From: an uncultured Chitinophagaceae bacterium
Lineage (GTDB): Bacteria > Bacteroidota > Bacteroidia > Chitinophagales > Chitinophagaceae
Assembly: GCA_946885665.1 (NCBI GenBank)
Contig: CAMPGT010000051.1
Location: 1-17,238, forward strand
DNA length: 17,238 nt
Reading direction: 5' to 3'
Part shown: positions 7,445 to 14,552 of the stretch, one piece after another
How the letters are laid out: each line of letters opens with the position of its first letter
Numbering within the stretch: the first letter of the stretch is position 1
Made by a program: the position numbers and the translations under genes
The notes under the pieces: model-generated
Database searches by the model: none
The model's input: only the letters and a program-made list of their open reading frames with translations
What the model was told of the DNA's origin: nothing

Positions 7445-9205
7445 TTACGCCGGTACAATCATCGGCGGGATGGCGTCCAGCAGTTTTTGCGTATAGGCCG
7501 AGCGTGGCTGGGTGTACACCTGGCCGGCTTCACCGATTTCCTCGATCCTGCCCTGGTTCATCACCATGATCCTGTTGCTGGTGTAGCGTACCACTGAAAG
7601 GTCGTGGGAGATGAAGATGCTGGTGAACCCGAATTCTTTTCGGAGGTCGTTCAGGAGGTTGAGTACCTGGGCCTGGATGCTTACGTCGAGCGCCGACACG
7701 GATTCGTCGCAAATGATGAAATCGGGCTCGAGTATCAGTGCTCTGGCAATCACTATACGTTGGCGCTGGCCGCCTGAGAATTCATGCGGGTAGCGTTGGT
7801 AGTGATCGGGCGACAGGCCCACTTTTTCCAAAAGCGAAGCCACGCGTTCTTTCCGTTGCCTTGCGGTAAGCCGGGGCTGGTGCACACGGAGTGGCTCACC
7901 GATCGCCGACCCAACGGTAATCGACGGATTGAGGGAGGAGTAGGGGTCCTGGAAGATGATCTGTAAATTCTTTCTGAAGCTTTTGAGTTCGGTGCCGGAT
8001 AATTGCAGGAGATCCCGCCCGGCAAAGAATATCTGTCCGGAAGTGGGAGGGATGAGGCGGAGCAGGGTTCTGCCGAGGGTCGTTTTTCCGCATCCCGATT
8101 CGCCGACCAGGCCGAGCGTTTCACCTTTGAACACGTCGAAGGTGATGTTGTCGACGGCTTTGGTGAATGATAATGGTTTGCCGAAGAAATTTTTTGATGA
8201 GGGGAACCATACGGAAAGATTTTTTGCCTGGATGAGGGGTTCGCGGGTTGCGGGTCCACCCCCGGCGCTCCGCGCCACCCCCGCCAGCGGGGGATACGTT
8301 TTGCCTGTCGGGGAAAACCCCTCTCCCGTCTCCCGTCTTCCGTCCCCGGTCTCCTCTCGCTCAAGAAAATCCCCCACCACGGGCAAACGCGCCCCTCGTG
8401 GATAGAGTGCCGGCCTGCACGCCAGCAAGCCCTTCGTGTAAGGATGCCGCGGAGCGCGAAACAATTCTTTCACGTCGCCTTCTTCCACTGCATTCCCTTT
8501 ATACATGATCACCACCCGGTGTGCGATCTCCGCGATCACACCCAGGTCGTGGCTGATAAAAATAACCCCCATGCCCGTTTCCGCCTGCAGTTCCCGGATA
8601 AGTTCAAGAACAGTTTTCTGCACGGTAACATCGAGAGCAGTTGTGGGTTCGTCGCAAATGAGCAACGAAGGGTTGCTGCTCATCGCCATCGCAATCATCA
8701 CGCGCTGTTTTTGCCCACCGCTCAACTGGTGAGGGTAGCGGTTGAAAAGCAATTCAGGCGCCGGCAGCTTCACCTTTTCGAACAGTTCGATCGTTTTATT
8801 TTTGGCATCCCGCGAAGAAATGTTCCGGTGCAATTTGATTGCTTCCATTACCTGGTCGCCGCAGGTAAACACCGGGTTCAGCGAGCTCATAGGTTCCTGG
8901 AATATCATGCCTATTCCGCCTCCTCTTATGCTGCGAAGCGCCTCATGATCCAGCGAGGTGATATTGATCACTTCAGTTCCGTTGGGCGAGAATAAAATTT
9001 CACCTGCAATGTATTTTGCAGATTTCGGTGGCAGGAGCTTCAGGATCGAAAGAGAGGTTACTGATTTGCCGGAGCCCGATTCGCCCGCTATACCCACAAT
9101 TTCGTTCCTGTTTACCGTGAGATTAATATTTTTAACGGCCGTTGTGGTGCCGGTTTCGGTGACGAAATCAATTTGAAGATTATTTATCTGAAGTAATGGA
9201 TACAA
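7445..9205 (-). CDS. Peptide-type ABC transporter ATPase with two fused nucleotide-binding domains
   Basis: A 586-residue protein with two complete ABC ATPase domains, like DppD-DppF or GsiA, which power import of oligopeptides or similar solutes. Domain 1: Walker A GESGSGKS 41-48, signature LSGGQ 161-165, Walker B ICDEP 183-187, switch His219. Domain 2: Walker A GESGCGKT 368-375, signature FSGGQ 477-481, CDES 499-502, His534. Each ends with the oligopeptide-transporter C-terminal segment (HPYTKGLL; SAYTQKLL). The linker at about 283-320 is encoded by two intergenic repeat types inserted in frame. The start is a TTG (9203-9205); no ATG fits, and the next residues match the usual family N-terminus. 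It lies 25 bp after amn. No permease or binding protein is in the window. Confidence 0.93.
   Translation of the reverse strand: MYPLLQINNLQIDFVTETGTTTAVKNINLTVNRNEIVGIAGESGSGKSVTSLSILKLLPPKSAKYIAGEILFSPNGTEVINITSLDHEALRSIRGGGIGMIFQEPMSSLNPVFTCGDQVMEAIKLHRNISSRDAKNKTIELFEKVKLPAPELLFNRYPHQLSGGQKQRVMIAMAMSSNPSLLICDEPTTALDVTVQKTVLELIRELQAETGMGVIFISHDLGVIAEIAHRVVIMYKGNAVEEGDVKELFRAPRHPYTKGLLACRPALYPRGARLPVVGDFLEREETGDGRRETGEGFSPTGKTYPPLAGVARSAGGGPATREPLIQAKNLSVWFPSSKNFFGKPLSFTKAVDNITFDVFKGETLGLVGESGCGKTTLGRTLLRLIPPTSGQIFFAGRDLLQLSGTELKSFRKNLQIIFQDPYSSLNPSITVGSAIGEPLRVHQPRLTARQRKERVASLLEKVGLSPDHYQRYPHEFSGGQRQRIVIARALILEPDFIICDESVSALDVSIQAQVLNLLNDLRKEFGFTSIFISHDLSVVRYTSNRIMVMNQGRIEEIGEAGQVYTQPRSAYTQKLLDAIPPMIVPA
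8255..8293. repeat. GC-rich palindromic element inside the ABC gene
   Basis: Reverse-complement copy of the element at 4002-4040 (35 of 39 bases). It has a perfect 7-bp palindrome CCCCCGC (8278-8284) and GCGGGGG (8287-8293), plus GGCGC (8264-8268) and GCGCC (8272-8276). On the minus strand it encodes the linker residues PPLAGVARSAGGG. Confidence 0.82.
8323..8357. repeat. Heptamer array inside the ABC gene, CTCCCGT family
   Basis: Five units in one register: CTCCCGT, CTCCCGT, CTTCCGT, CCCCGGT, CTCCTCT. The family and the closing CTCCTCT are the same as in the intergenic array at 2495-2529. On the minus strand it encodes the linker stretch EETGDGRRETGEG of the double ATPase. Confidence 0.82.
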
Positions 9206-9230
9206 TGCTTTATTTTTTTTGTTGGCCCAC

Positions 9231-10001
9231 TCAAAACCTCAAATGTCGCACGGTCATACCTTCATTGATGAGCTGTTTAAGCGAATCAATGCCGATCCGT
9301 AAATGGCGGTCAACATATTCTTTGGTGATGATCTTATCACTTTCCTCGGTCTTCACGCCTTCGGGAACCATTGGCTGGTCGCTCACGAGCAGCAAAGCGC
9401 CTGTCGGAATTTTATTGTAGAAGCCTACCGTAAAGATCGTTGCCGTTTCCATGTCGATGGCATAGGCGCGTATCTTTTGCAGGTATTCCCTGAATTCATC
9501 ATCGTGTTCCCACACACGGCGGTTGGTGGTGTACACGGTACCGGTCCAATAGTCAACACCATAATCCCGAATCGTTGTCGATACGGCTTTTTGGAGTGCG
9601 AAGGCGGGAAGGGCGGGTACTTCCGGCGGAAAATAATCGTCGGAGGTTCCTTCGCCGCGGATGGCGGCGATGGGAAGTATCAGGTCGCCGAGCTTGTTGC
9701 GTTTTTTGAGTCCGCCGCATTTCCCGAGGAATAATACTGCCTTTGGCGAGATCGCGGTGAGCAGATCCATGATAGTGGCGGCGGAAGGCGAGCCCATGCC
9801 GAAGTTAATGAGGCTGATATTATCGGCCGTTACGCATTGCATCGGTTTGTACACGTCTGCTATCTTCACGCCGTTCCATTCGGCAAACAGTTGGAGGTAG
9901 TGCGAGAAATTGGTCAGCAACAGGTAACTGCCGAAATTTTCGAGCTTTTCACCTGTGTACCTGGGCAACCAGTTATGAACGATTTCGTTGCGTGTTTTCA
10001 T
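9231..10001 (-). CDS. amn: AMP nucleosidase
   Basis: A 256-residue member of the PNP/UDP phosphorylase family, expected to hydrolyse AMP to adenine and ribose 5-phosphate in the cytoplasm. Motifs: FGMGSPSAA at 67-75 (phosphate/base pocket), GKCGGL at 93-98, DMETAT at 183-188 (ribose-binding Met-Glu), and SDQP at 207-210 with the Asp that usually protonates the purine. It lacks the extra N-terminal domain of the 484-residue E. coli Amn, as is usual for the short Bacteroidota type. The ATG at 9999-10001 is clear. It is followed after 25 bp by the ABC ATPase gene and is divergent from the HsdR-N-like gene by 55 bp. A general nucleoside phosphorylase is the main alternative. Confidence 0.88.
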   Translation of the reverse strand: MKTRNEIVHNWLPRYTGEKLENFGSYLLLTNFSHYLQLFAEWNGVKIADVYKPMQCVTADNISLINFGMGSPSAATIMDLLTAISPKAVLFLGKCGGLKKRNKLGDLILPIAAIRGEGTSDDYFPPEVPALPAFALQKAVSTTIRDYGVDYWTGTVYTTNRRVWEHDDEFREYLQKIRAYAIDMETATIFTVGFYNKIPTGALLLVSDQPMVPEGVKTEESDKIITKEYVDRHLRIGIDSLKQLINEGMTVRHLRF

Positions 10002-10056
10002 GAATTGGAGAATCGAATATTTTTATTGTCAGGAGAAAGTACAAATTTTACACATA

Positions 10057-10491
10057 ATGATCAAAATAGACTATCCCTCGCATACATTCAGGCGTAAGAT
10101 TGAAAATGACAGGGATATGATTTTTGATGAACTGCGAAGGGTGTGGTTGAAGCTTACGCCGGAAGAGTGGGTGAGGCAGAATTTCGTGAGGTTCCTTATT
10201 TCGAAAAATTATCCTGCTGCGTTGATCGCAGTGGAGAAAAAGATCTTTGTGGGGGAGATGGTGAAGCGGTTCGATATTCTTGTTTTTGACAGGCAGCATG
10301 CACCGTTTATGATGGTGGAGTGCAAGGCAATGAGTGTTCCGCTCACGGAAAATGTGCTGCACCAGGTGTTGCGGTATAATATTGCCGTGCCGGTTAATTT
10401 TCTCGTGATCACGAATGGGTCTTACTGCATGTTGTTTAAAAAAGAAAATTCGGGACTCGTTCCGCTGGAAGCGTTTCCCGAATTTTTGTAA
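10057..10491 (+). CDS. Stand-alone HsdR N-terminal-like protein (PD-(D/E)XK fold)
   Basis: The 144-residue product resembles the nuclease domain at the N-terminus of type I restriction HsdR subunits but has no helicase part. Candidate PD-(D/E)XK residues are present: Glu60, Asp73 in RFDILV, Glu88-Cys-Lys90, and the downstream Gln103-x3-Tyr107 motif typical of the HSDR_N group. The ATG at 10057 (MIKIDYPSH) is preferred; an ATG at 9988 would overlap the divergent amn gene and add an atypical leader. There is no methylase or specificity gene, so a restriction role is unlikely. Such single-domain proteins are, from memory, widespread in Bacteroidota, with unknown function. Family call good; activity unproven. 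Confidence 0.82.
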   Translation: MIKIDYPSHTFRRKIENDRDMIFDELRRVWLKLTPEEWVRQNFVRFLISKNYPAALIAVEKKIFVGEMVKRFDILVFDRQHAPFMMVECKAMSVPLTENVLHQVLRYNIAVPVNFLVITNGSYCMLFKKENSGLVPLEAFPEFL

Positions 10492-10498
10492 GCGTACA

Positions 10499-10528
10499 GT
10501 CCACCCCCGGCAATTGCCCTTCGGGCAA
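10499..10528. terminator. Partial GC-rich element with perfect hairpin, possible terminator
   Basis: The GTCCACCCCCGGC segment matches the edge of the palindromic element at 8255. It is followed by a perfect hairpin TTGCCC (10514-10519), TTC loop, GGGCAA (10523-10528). It lies between convergent genes, so it could end both transcripts. There is no proper T-run on the plus strand; on the minus strand the flank is AATT only, so terminator activity is uncertain. Confidence 0.4.
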
Positions 10529-10569
10529 AAGTTAAAAGTTAAAACTTAAAACCCTCTCCCGTCTCCTAC
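10528..10569. repeat. Heptamer array joining AAAGTTA and CTCCCGT families
   Basis: Six units in one register: AAAGTTA, AAAGTTA, AAACTTA, AAACCCT, CTCCCGT, CTCCTAC. As at 2460-2550, A-rich units pass into CTCCCGT units without a phase change. The gdhA stop codon (10566-10568 on the minus strand) lies in the last unit. Confidence 0.83.
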
Positions 10570-11984
10570 GGAAAAATCCCCAGCTCCGCATAGCTCGTGG
10601 CAACCTTATCGATGGCCACCACATAGGCAGCGGTACGCATATCAGGAATTTTGGGGTTTTCGTGCCAGCAAGCCATGATCTCCCGGGTAGCGGCAATCAT
10701 TGTTTCCTCCAAACCGCTCCGCACCAGGTCAACCTCTTCGGGACCGTGTAAAATCAGCTCGCGTTCATTCTCGTTCACCTGTTTTCCGGTAAGCTCCTCT
10801 ATCTGCGCGATCAACTGCCCGTTGAGGTTTTCAGTGAAACGCTTTTCCATTCTGCCGTAACGCACATGGCTGAGGTTCTTCAGCCATTCAAAATATGAAA
10901 CGGTAACACCGCCGGCATTCAGGTACATGTCGGGAATAACCACTATACCTCTTTTGATAAATTCCTCATCGGCCTCCGGGGTCAGCGGACCGTTAGCGGC
11001 TTCGCCGATTATTTTCGCCTTTACCCGCGGCGCATTCTCTCCGTTGATCACATTTTCAAGCGCCGCCGGCACAAGTATGTCACATTCCAGTTCGAGCGCC
11101 TCCTCAGTCCTGGCAATATTTGTGGAGCCGGCAAAATTCAGGATCGAGCCTGACTGTTTCCTGTGCTCGACGACCTTGTCGACGTCGAGCCCCTCTTTTT
11201 TGTATATGGCGCCCTCAAATTCTGCCAGTCCAACGATGACGGCACCGGCTTCCTGGAAAAATTTGGCAGCATGGTAGCCAACATTTCCCAAACCCTGCAC
11301 CACCACTGTTTTCCCTTTCACGCCCGTTTTCATTCCGGTCCTTTTCATCACTTCGGGCATGTTGCACACTTCCCTGATGCCATAAAACACACCCAACCCG
11401 GTTGCTTCCTTTCTGCCTCTCACACCTCCCTGCGACACTGGCTTTCCTGTAACGCAGGCCTGCGCGTCTATCTCACCGGGCCGCATGCTGCCGTAAGTGT
11501 CAACGATCCACGCCATCTCCTTTTCGCCCGTACCGTAGTCGGGAGCGGGCACGTCCACGCCGGGCCCGATGAAATTCTTCTTAATGAGTTCGGCTGTGTA
11601 CCTGCGGGTAATTTTTTCCAGGTCGTATGCACTGTATTTGCGGGGGTCAATAGTAATCCCCCCCTTCGCTCCGCCAAACGGCACATTTACAATCGCGCAT
11701 TTATAAGTCATGAGTGCAGCAAGCGCCATCACTTCGTCGAGGTTCACATTTATTGCGAAACGGATACCGCCTTTGCAGGGCGTTTTATGATGAGAATGCT
11801 GCACACGGTAGGCTTTGATCACCTCTATGTTTTCGCCTACCCTAACGGGAAAGTGCATGCGATAAACGGCGTTGCATTGCTTGATCTGTTCTAAAATTCC
11901 GGGATCCCATTTGGTGAAGGCTGCGGCTTTGTCAAAACTTTTTTCTACCGCTCCGAAGAAACTGTATTCCTGGTTCGATGACAT
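10566..11984 (-). CDS. gdhA: Glutamate dehydrogenase (Glu/Leu/Phe/Val dehydrogenase family)
   Basis: A 472-residue enzyme interconverting glutamate with 2-oxoglutarate and ammonia using NAD(P). Domain I carries KGGIRF at 71-76, the catalytic Lys95 in TYKCAIVN, GGAKGGI at 104-110 and Asp144 in GVDVPAPD. Domain II has the dinucleotide fold with QGLGNVG at 230-236. EAANGP and NAGGVTVSYFEW are conserved later. Length is slightly above the usual 410-450 but no domain is added. The ATG at 11982-11984 is plausible. It lies 71 bp after ccmD on the same strand, with an inverted heptamer array in the gap. Leucine or valine dehydrogenase is less likely from length and motifs; cofactor choice is not determined. 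Confidence 0.94.
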   Translation of the reverse strand: MSSNQEYSFFGAVEKSFDKAAAFTKWDPGILEQIKQCNAVYRMHFPVRVGENIEVIKAYRVQHSHHKTPCKGGIRFAINVNLDEVMALAALMTYKCAIVNVPFGGAKGGITIDPRKYSAYDLEKITRRYTAELIKKNFIGPGVDVPAPDYGTGEKEMAWIVDTYGSMRPGEIDAQACVTGKPVSQGGVRGRKEATGLGVFYGIREVCNMPEVMKRTGMKTGVKGKTVVVQGLGNVGYHAAKFFQEAGAVIVGLAEFEGAIYKKEGLDVDKVVEHRKQSGSILNFAGSTNIARTEEALELECDILVPAALENVINGENAPRVKAKIIGEAANGPLTPEADEEFIKRGIVVIPDMYLNAGGVTVSYFEWLKNLSHVRYGRMEKRFTENLNGQLIAQIEELTGKQVNENERELILHGPEEVDLVRSGLEETMIAATREIMACWHENPKIPDMRTAAYVVAIDKVATSYAELGIFP

Positions 11985-12018
11985 CTTTTTATGTTTTTGT
12001 TTGAGGAAGCACGGTTTT

Positions 12019-12087
12019 TAGGCAATAGGCAGTGGGCAATGGTGAACAATATTTGTTACTGCCGGTTGCCGGTTGCAGGTTGCCGGT
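12019..12087. repeat. Inverted heptamer arrays, TGCCGGT family, 4+4 units
   Basis: Left arm 12019-12046: TAGGCAA, TAGGCAG, TGGGCAA, TGGTGAA. A 13-nt AT-rich spacer follows. Right arm 12060-12087: TGCCGGT, TGCCGGT, TGCAGGT, TGCCGGT. The left arm read in reverse complement (TTGCCCA, CTGCCTA, TTGCCTA) is the same family, so the arms could pair. The right arm is coding for the ccmD tail. Confidence 0.8.
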
Positions 12088-12310
12088 CATTTCCCGCTCC
12101 CTTCTCCAACTTTCCTATCTTCCTGTCCAGCCGGATGAGGTAAATGAACAGGCCAATGAGGATGGTAAGGGCAACGGCCAGCACCACGTATATCTTTCCA
12201 TCGGCGCGCAGGCCCGTCGCTTCTCTTGCGGCATTCATGGTGCTGTCCTGGCCAAACACTGCAACGGAAAGGGAAAAGATAAAGATGCTTAATAATATTT
12301 TTTTCATCAT
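12056..12310 (-). CDS. ccmD: CcmD-like small membrane protein
   Basis: An 84-residue protein with an N-terminal hydrophobic signal (residues 3-20, ending VFGQ) and one membrane helix at about 39-59, followed by charged LDRKIGKLEK. Position directly after ccmC, with a 4-bp ATGA overlap, and the size and topology fit the CcmD subunit that helps release haem-loaded CcmE from the haem exporter. An ATG three bases later (12305-12307) is an equal start. The last nine or so residues (RQPATGNRQ plus the stop) are encoded by a heptamer repeat array, so the native C-terminus has probably been replaced or extended. CcmD proteins are poorly conserved, so context carries the call. Confidence 0.72.
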   Translation of the reverse strand: MMKKILLSIFIFSLSVAVFGQDSTMNAAREATGLRADGKIYVVLAVALTILIGLFIYLIRLDRKIGKLEKGAGNDRQPATGNRQ

Positions 12311-12981
12311 GCTAAACCGCTATTAGAATTTTTTTCGGCCCATAGTTGCAAACGCAGCCGCAGCGTGGTGATCCACACTCCCAGCAACGCCCAACCGATG
12401 TAAGCGGGGCGCGATACCCATTTCATGGCCTCGTTCATGTCGTCCGGGTTCAGGCCCGGGTTGCCTTCAACACCTTTGCCGCCGGGATGCAGCGATTCTA
12501 CCATGCGGGGCAGTATCATGATCATCGGGATATATATGAAATAAGCGAAGATGTTATACACCGCAGCGATCCTGCCCCTTTTGTCAATATCCGTCATCGA
12601 ATTACGCAAAACGAAATAGGCCAGGTAGATGAGCAGCGCAATGGCCACGCCCAGTTGCTTGGGATCGTTGCTCCATGCGGCGCCCCAGGTATAGTTTGCC
12701 CAGATCATGCCGGTGAGCAAACCGAGTATGCCGAAGAGAATGCCGGTCCTCCCAAACTCAAGCGCAATGGTGTCATATTTCAAATCGGGCTTCCGGAGGT
12801 ATTTAATGGAATACACCAACGACACCGAGATCATTACAAACTGTGCGATCCACATCGGGATGTGAAAAAAAGCGTTACGGATGGTGTGCTGAAGATTGCC
12901 GATATCGGGGACAGTGATGAGCAAACCTCCTGTAAATGTGTAAAGGAGTAAAATAACCGTTAAGACTTTCCACCAACGCAT
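12307..12981 (-). CDS. ccmC: Haem exporter / cytochrome c biogenesis protein CcmC
   Basis: A 224-residue inner-membrane protein with about six hydrophobic helices. It belongs to the haem-handling WWD family and delivers haem to CcmE on the periplasmic side. The tryptophan-rich loop reads WANYTWGAAWSNDPKQ (94-109), with Trp99, Trp103 and Asp106; the classic third Trp is Asn105. Candidate axial histidines are His40 (HIPMW) and His165 (SLHPGG). Length suits CcmC rather than the longer CcsA or CcmF. The ATG at 12979-12981 is preferred. It lies 65 bp after ccmB and overlaps ccmD by 4 bp. A -7 box in the gap suggests a separate promoter. Confidence 0.9.
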   Translation of the reverse strand: MRWWKVLTVILLLYTFTGGLLITVPDIGNLQHTIRNAFFHIPMWIAQFVMISVSLVYSIKYLRKPDLKYDTIALEFGRTGILFGILGLLTGMIWANYTWGAAWSNDPKQLGVAIALLIYLAYFVLRNSMTDIDKRGRIAAVYNIFAYFIYIPMIMILPRMVESLHPGGKGVEGNPGLNPDDMNEAMKWVSRPAYIGWALLGVWITTLRLRLQLWAEKNSNSGLA

Positions 12982-13009
12982 GGATACAATTTTAATTGGC
13001 CGGGTGCCG

Positions 13010-13017
13010 CAAAATTA
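13010..13017 (-). promoter_or_regulatory. Possible -7 promoter element of ccmC
   Basis: TAATTTTG on the minus strand exactly matches TAnnTTTG. It would start transcription about 20 nt before the ccmC ATG. The nearest TTG is only 13 nt upstream, too close for a normal -33 box, so support is from the -7 box alone. Confidence 0.4.
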
Positions 13018-13046
13018 GGGTAAAGCCGCTCAACAGAAATTATTTT

Positions 13047-13709
13047 TTAATCTTTCCAGAGAAATGGAAACAGGATTACCGCGAGCATGATCACCATCAC
13101 ATCGAGCCCCGCAAGCAGCAAGCTCATCGACAAAAAACCGCCCTGTATCACGTCTGCAAAGGCAGTGTTCGATATCCGCATGAGCAGCAAAACCTGCGGA
13201 ATGATGAGCGGGAAGCCGAGAATCGCGATAAGCGCGGCATTTTGCCTGGCGCGGGCAGCGATGGCAGCAAGAAAGGTGAATACCAGGCTCAGGCTGCATC
13301 CGCCAAGGCATACAGTGCCCACGAAGCGCCAGGGATGCTGCAATGCATTTCCCATCAGCAGCCGGAACAATATCAGGCTCGAAATGCTCATCACGATCAT
13401 TAAAGCAGCATTAAATATCAACTTCGATAAAATAAAGTCACGCGCACCGGCGATGCTGTAATAATACAGCATGCGTCCGCTGCTCTCCTGCAAAAAGCTT
13501 TTTGCGACCGCGTTCACGCAAATGAACAACTGGATCATCCAGAAAAGCCCATTCCATATTGCCGCTTCGGGCTCGCCCATTGCGAGGTAGAGCACGAATA
13601 TTGTGGAAGCGACGTACAGCAGCACACCATAAAAAGTATATTGCTGCCTTATTTCGAGCAGGATATCTTTTTTTAACAAAGCTGCAATATGAATCAGGCT
13701 GTTGTTCAA
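13047..13709 (-). CDS. ccmB: Haem exporter membrane subunit CcmB
   Basis: A 220-residue protein with about six membrane helices (roughly 25-43, 50-70, 100-120, 132-152, 158-178, 195-216). It matches the CcmB permease that works with the CcmA ATPase. Typical features are LLKKDILLEIRQQ at the cytoplasmic N-terminus, FLQESSGRMLYYY near 72-84 and LGFPLIIPQVLL near 164-175. The start is a TTG at 13707-13709; a stop lies in frame nine bases upstream and no ATG is available nearby. It is first in a minus-strand run ccmB-ccmC-ccmD. No ccmA, ccmE or ccmF is present in the window, so they must be elsewhere. Confidence 0.92.
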   Translation of the reverse strand: MNNSLIHIAALLKKDILLEIRQQYTFYGVLLYVASTIFVLYLAMGEPEAAIWNGLFWMIQLFICVNAVAKSFLQESSGRMLYYYSIAGARDFILSKLIFNAALMIVMSISSLILFRLLMGNALQHPWRFVGTVCLGGCSLSLVFTFLAAIAARARQNAALIAILGFPLIIPQVLLLMRISNTAFADVIQGGFLSMSLLLAGLDVMVIMLAVILFPFLWKD

Positions 13710-13732
13710 CTGTAATTAGGTATAAAAATTGT

Positions 13733-13740
13733 TAACTTTA
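13733..13740 (+). promoter_or_regulatory. Possible -7 promoter element for the 13779 gene
   Basis: TAACTTTA matches TAnnTTTG except for the last base. It lies 38 bp before the ATG, a usual distance. No clear -33 box is seen. Confidence 0.3.
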
Positions 13741-13778
13741 TATCGAAACTCCTCATCACTTAAAACCATCCATTTATT

Positions 13779-14552
13779 ATGGAGCGTTTAGCAGAACTGA
13801 TCGGCAAATTAAAAGAACAATTTGATCAAAAGGCGGATTCATCAAAACTATTGGGCACCACACTCCTGATCGAACGCGAATTGATGAAGATGGAATCGGC
13901 ACAGCAACCTGCTACCACCGGTTCAAAAATTTCGGTGGTAATGCCTGCTTCCAGGAACGGTTACGAGAGCCGCCGCGAAGAAACGCTGGTCGAGGAGTCG
14001 CCGGAAATACCCGCCCCGCAACCTATTCCCCAAAAAGAAGAACCTGTTCGCAAGCCGCAACCGCAATACGAAGAAAGACTGAAGGCGCGCGAATACGAAC
14101 CGAAACCGCAACCTAAGCCACAACCCCTGCAAAAAGAGCCGGAGCAGCAGCCCACGCAACAGGATTTCGATTTCAATCCGCTCACCGAAATTCCAACACT
14201 TTCCCAGCAGCATACCGCCCGCGAGATCAATGAACTGCTGGCTATCCGCGACGCTTCCCTCAACGATAAGCTCAAGGAAAATAAGGTGGAAGTTGGGCAC
14301 GTAGTGGGCGAACATCCCATCAAGGATCTTAAAAAGGCAATCGGCGTTAATGACCGCTATGTGTTTATCAACGAACTGTTCAGGGGCGACGAGGTGATGT
14401 ACGAGCGCAGCCTGAAAACCATCAACGCCTTCAGAATCTTTGCGGAGGCCGAATACTGGATAGAACGCGAGCTGAAAGTGAAGCTCGGATGGGAAGAGCA
14501 CAAAGAAACTACCCGCCATTTTTATCAACTCATCAAAAGGCGGTTCTCCTGA
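13779..14552 (+). CDS. Protein of unknown function with helical N-terminus, Pro/Gln/Glu linker and conserved-looking C-terminal domain
   Basis: I do not recognise a named family. The 257-residue product has three parts. Residues 1-40 are an amphipathic helix (LAELIGKLKEQFDQKAD). Residues 65-130 are rich in Pro, Gln, Glu and Lys and probably disordered. Residues 145-257 are folded and mostly helical, with DRYVFINELFRGDE (192-205), NAFRIFAEAEYWIERELKVKLGW (216-238) and FYQLIKRRFS at the end. There is no signal peptide or membrane segment, so it is likely cytoplasmic. The aromatic-rich C-terminal part resembles conserved Bacteroidota hypothetical proteins as I remember them. Its last 28 bp overlap the end of waaA. 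The codon use and start (ATG) look ordinary, so it is a real gene. Confidence 0.82.
   Translation: MERLAELIGKLKEQFDQKADSSKLLGTTLLIERELMKMESAQQPATTGSKISVVMPASRNGYESRREETLVEESPEIPAPQPIPQKEEPVRKPQPQYEERLKAREYEPKPQPKPQPLQKEPEQQPTQQDFDFNPLTEIPTLSQQHTAREINELLAIRDASLNDKLKENKVEVGHVVGEHPIKDLKKAIGVNDRYVFINELFRGDEVMYERSLKTINAFRIFAEAEYWIERELKVKLGWEEHKETTRHFYQLIKRRFS

Noticed and set aside
9988..10056. Upstream ATG for the HsdR-N-like protein
   Set aside because: It would overlap the divergent amn start and add a leader that does not match the family; the ATG at 10057 fits better.
10008..10056. TAAAATTTG on the minus strand as the amn promoter
   Set aside because: The gap between TA and TTTG is three bases, not two, and no -33 box is seen.
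11163..11894. Plus-strand open frame of 243 residues
   Set aside because: Fully antisense to gdhA; long only because of codon bias in the real gene.
12346..12951. Plus-strand open frame of 201 residues
   Set aside because: Antisense to ccmC, rich in His, Gln and Arg as expected from the complement of a membrane-protein gene.
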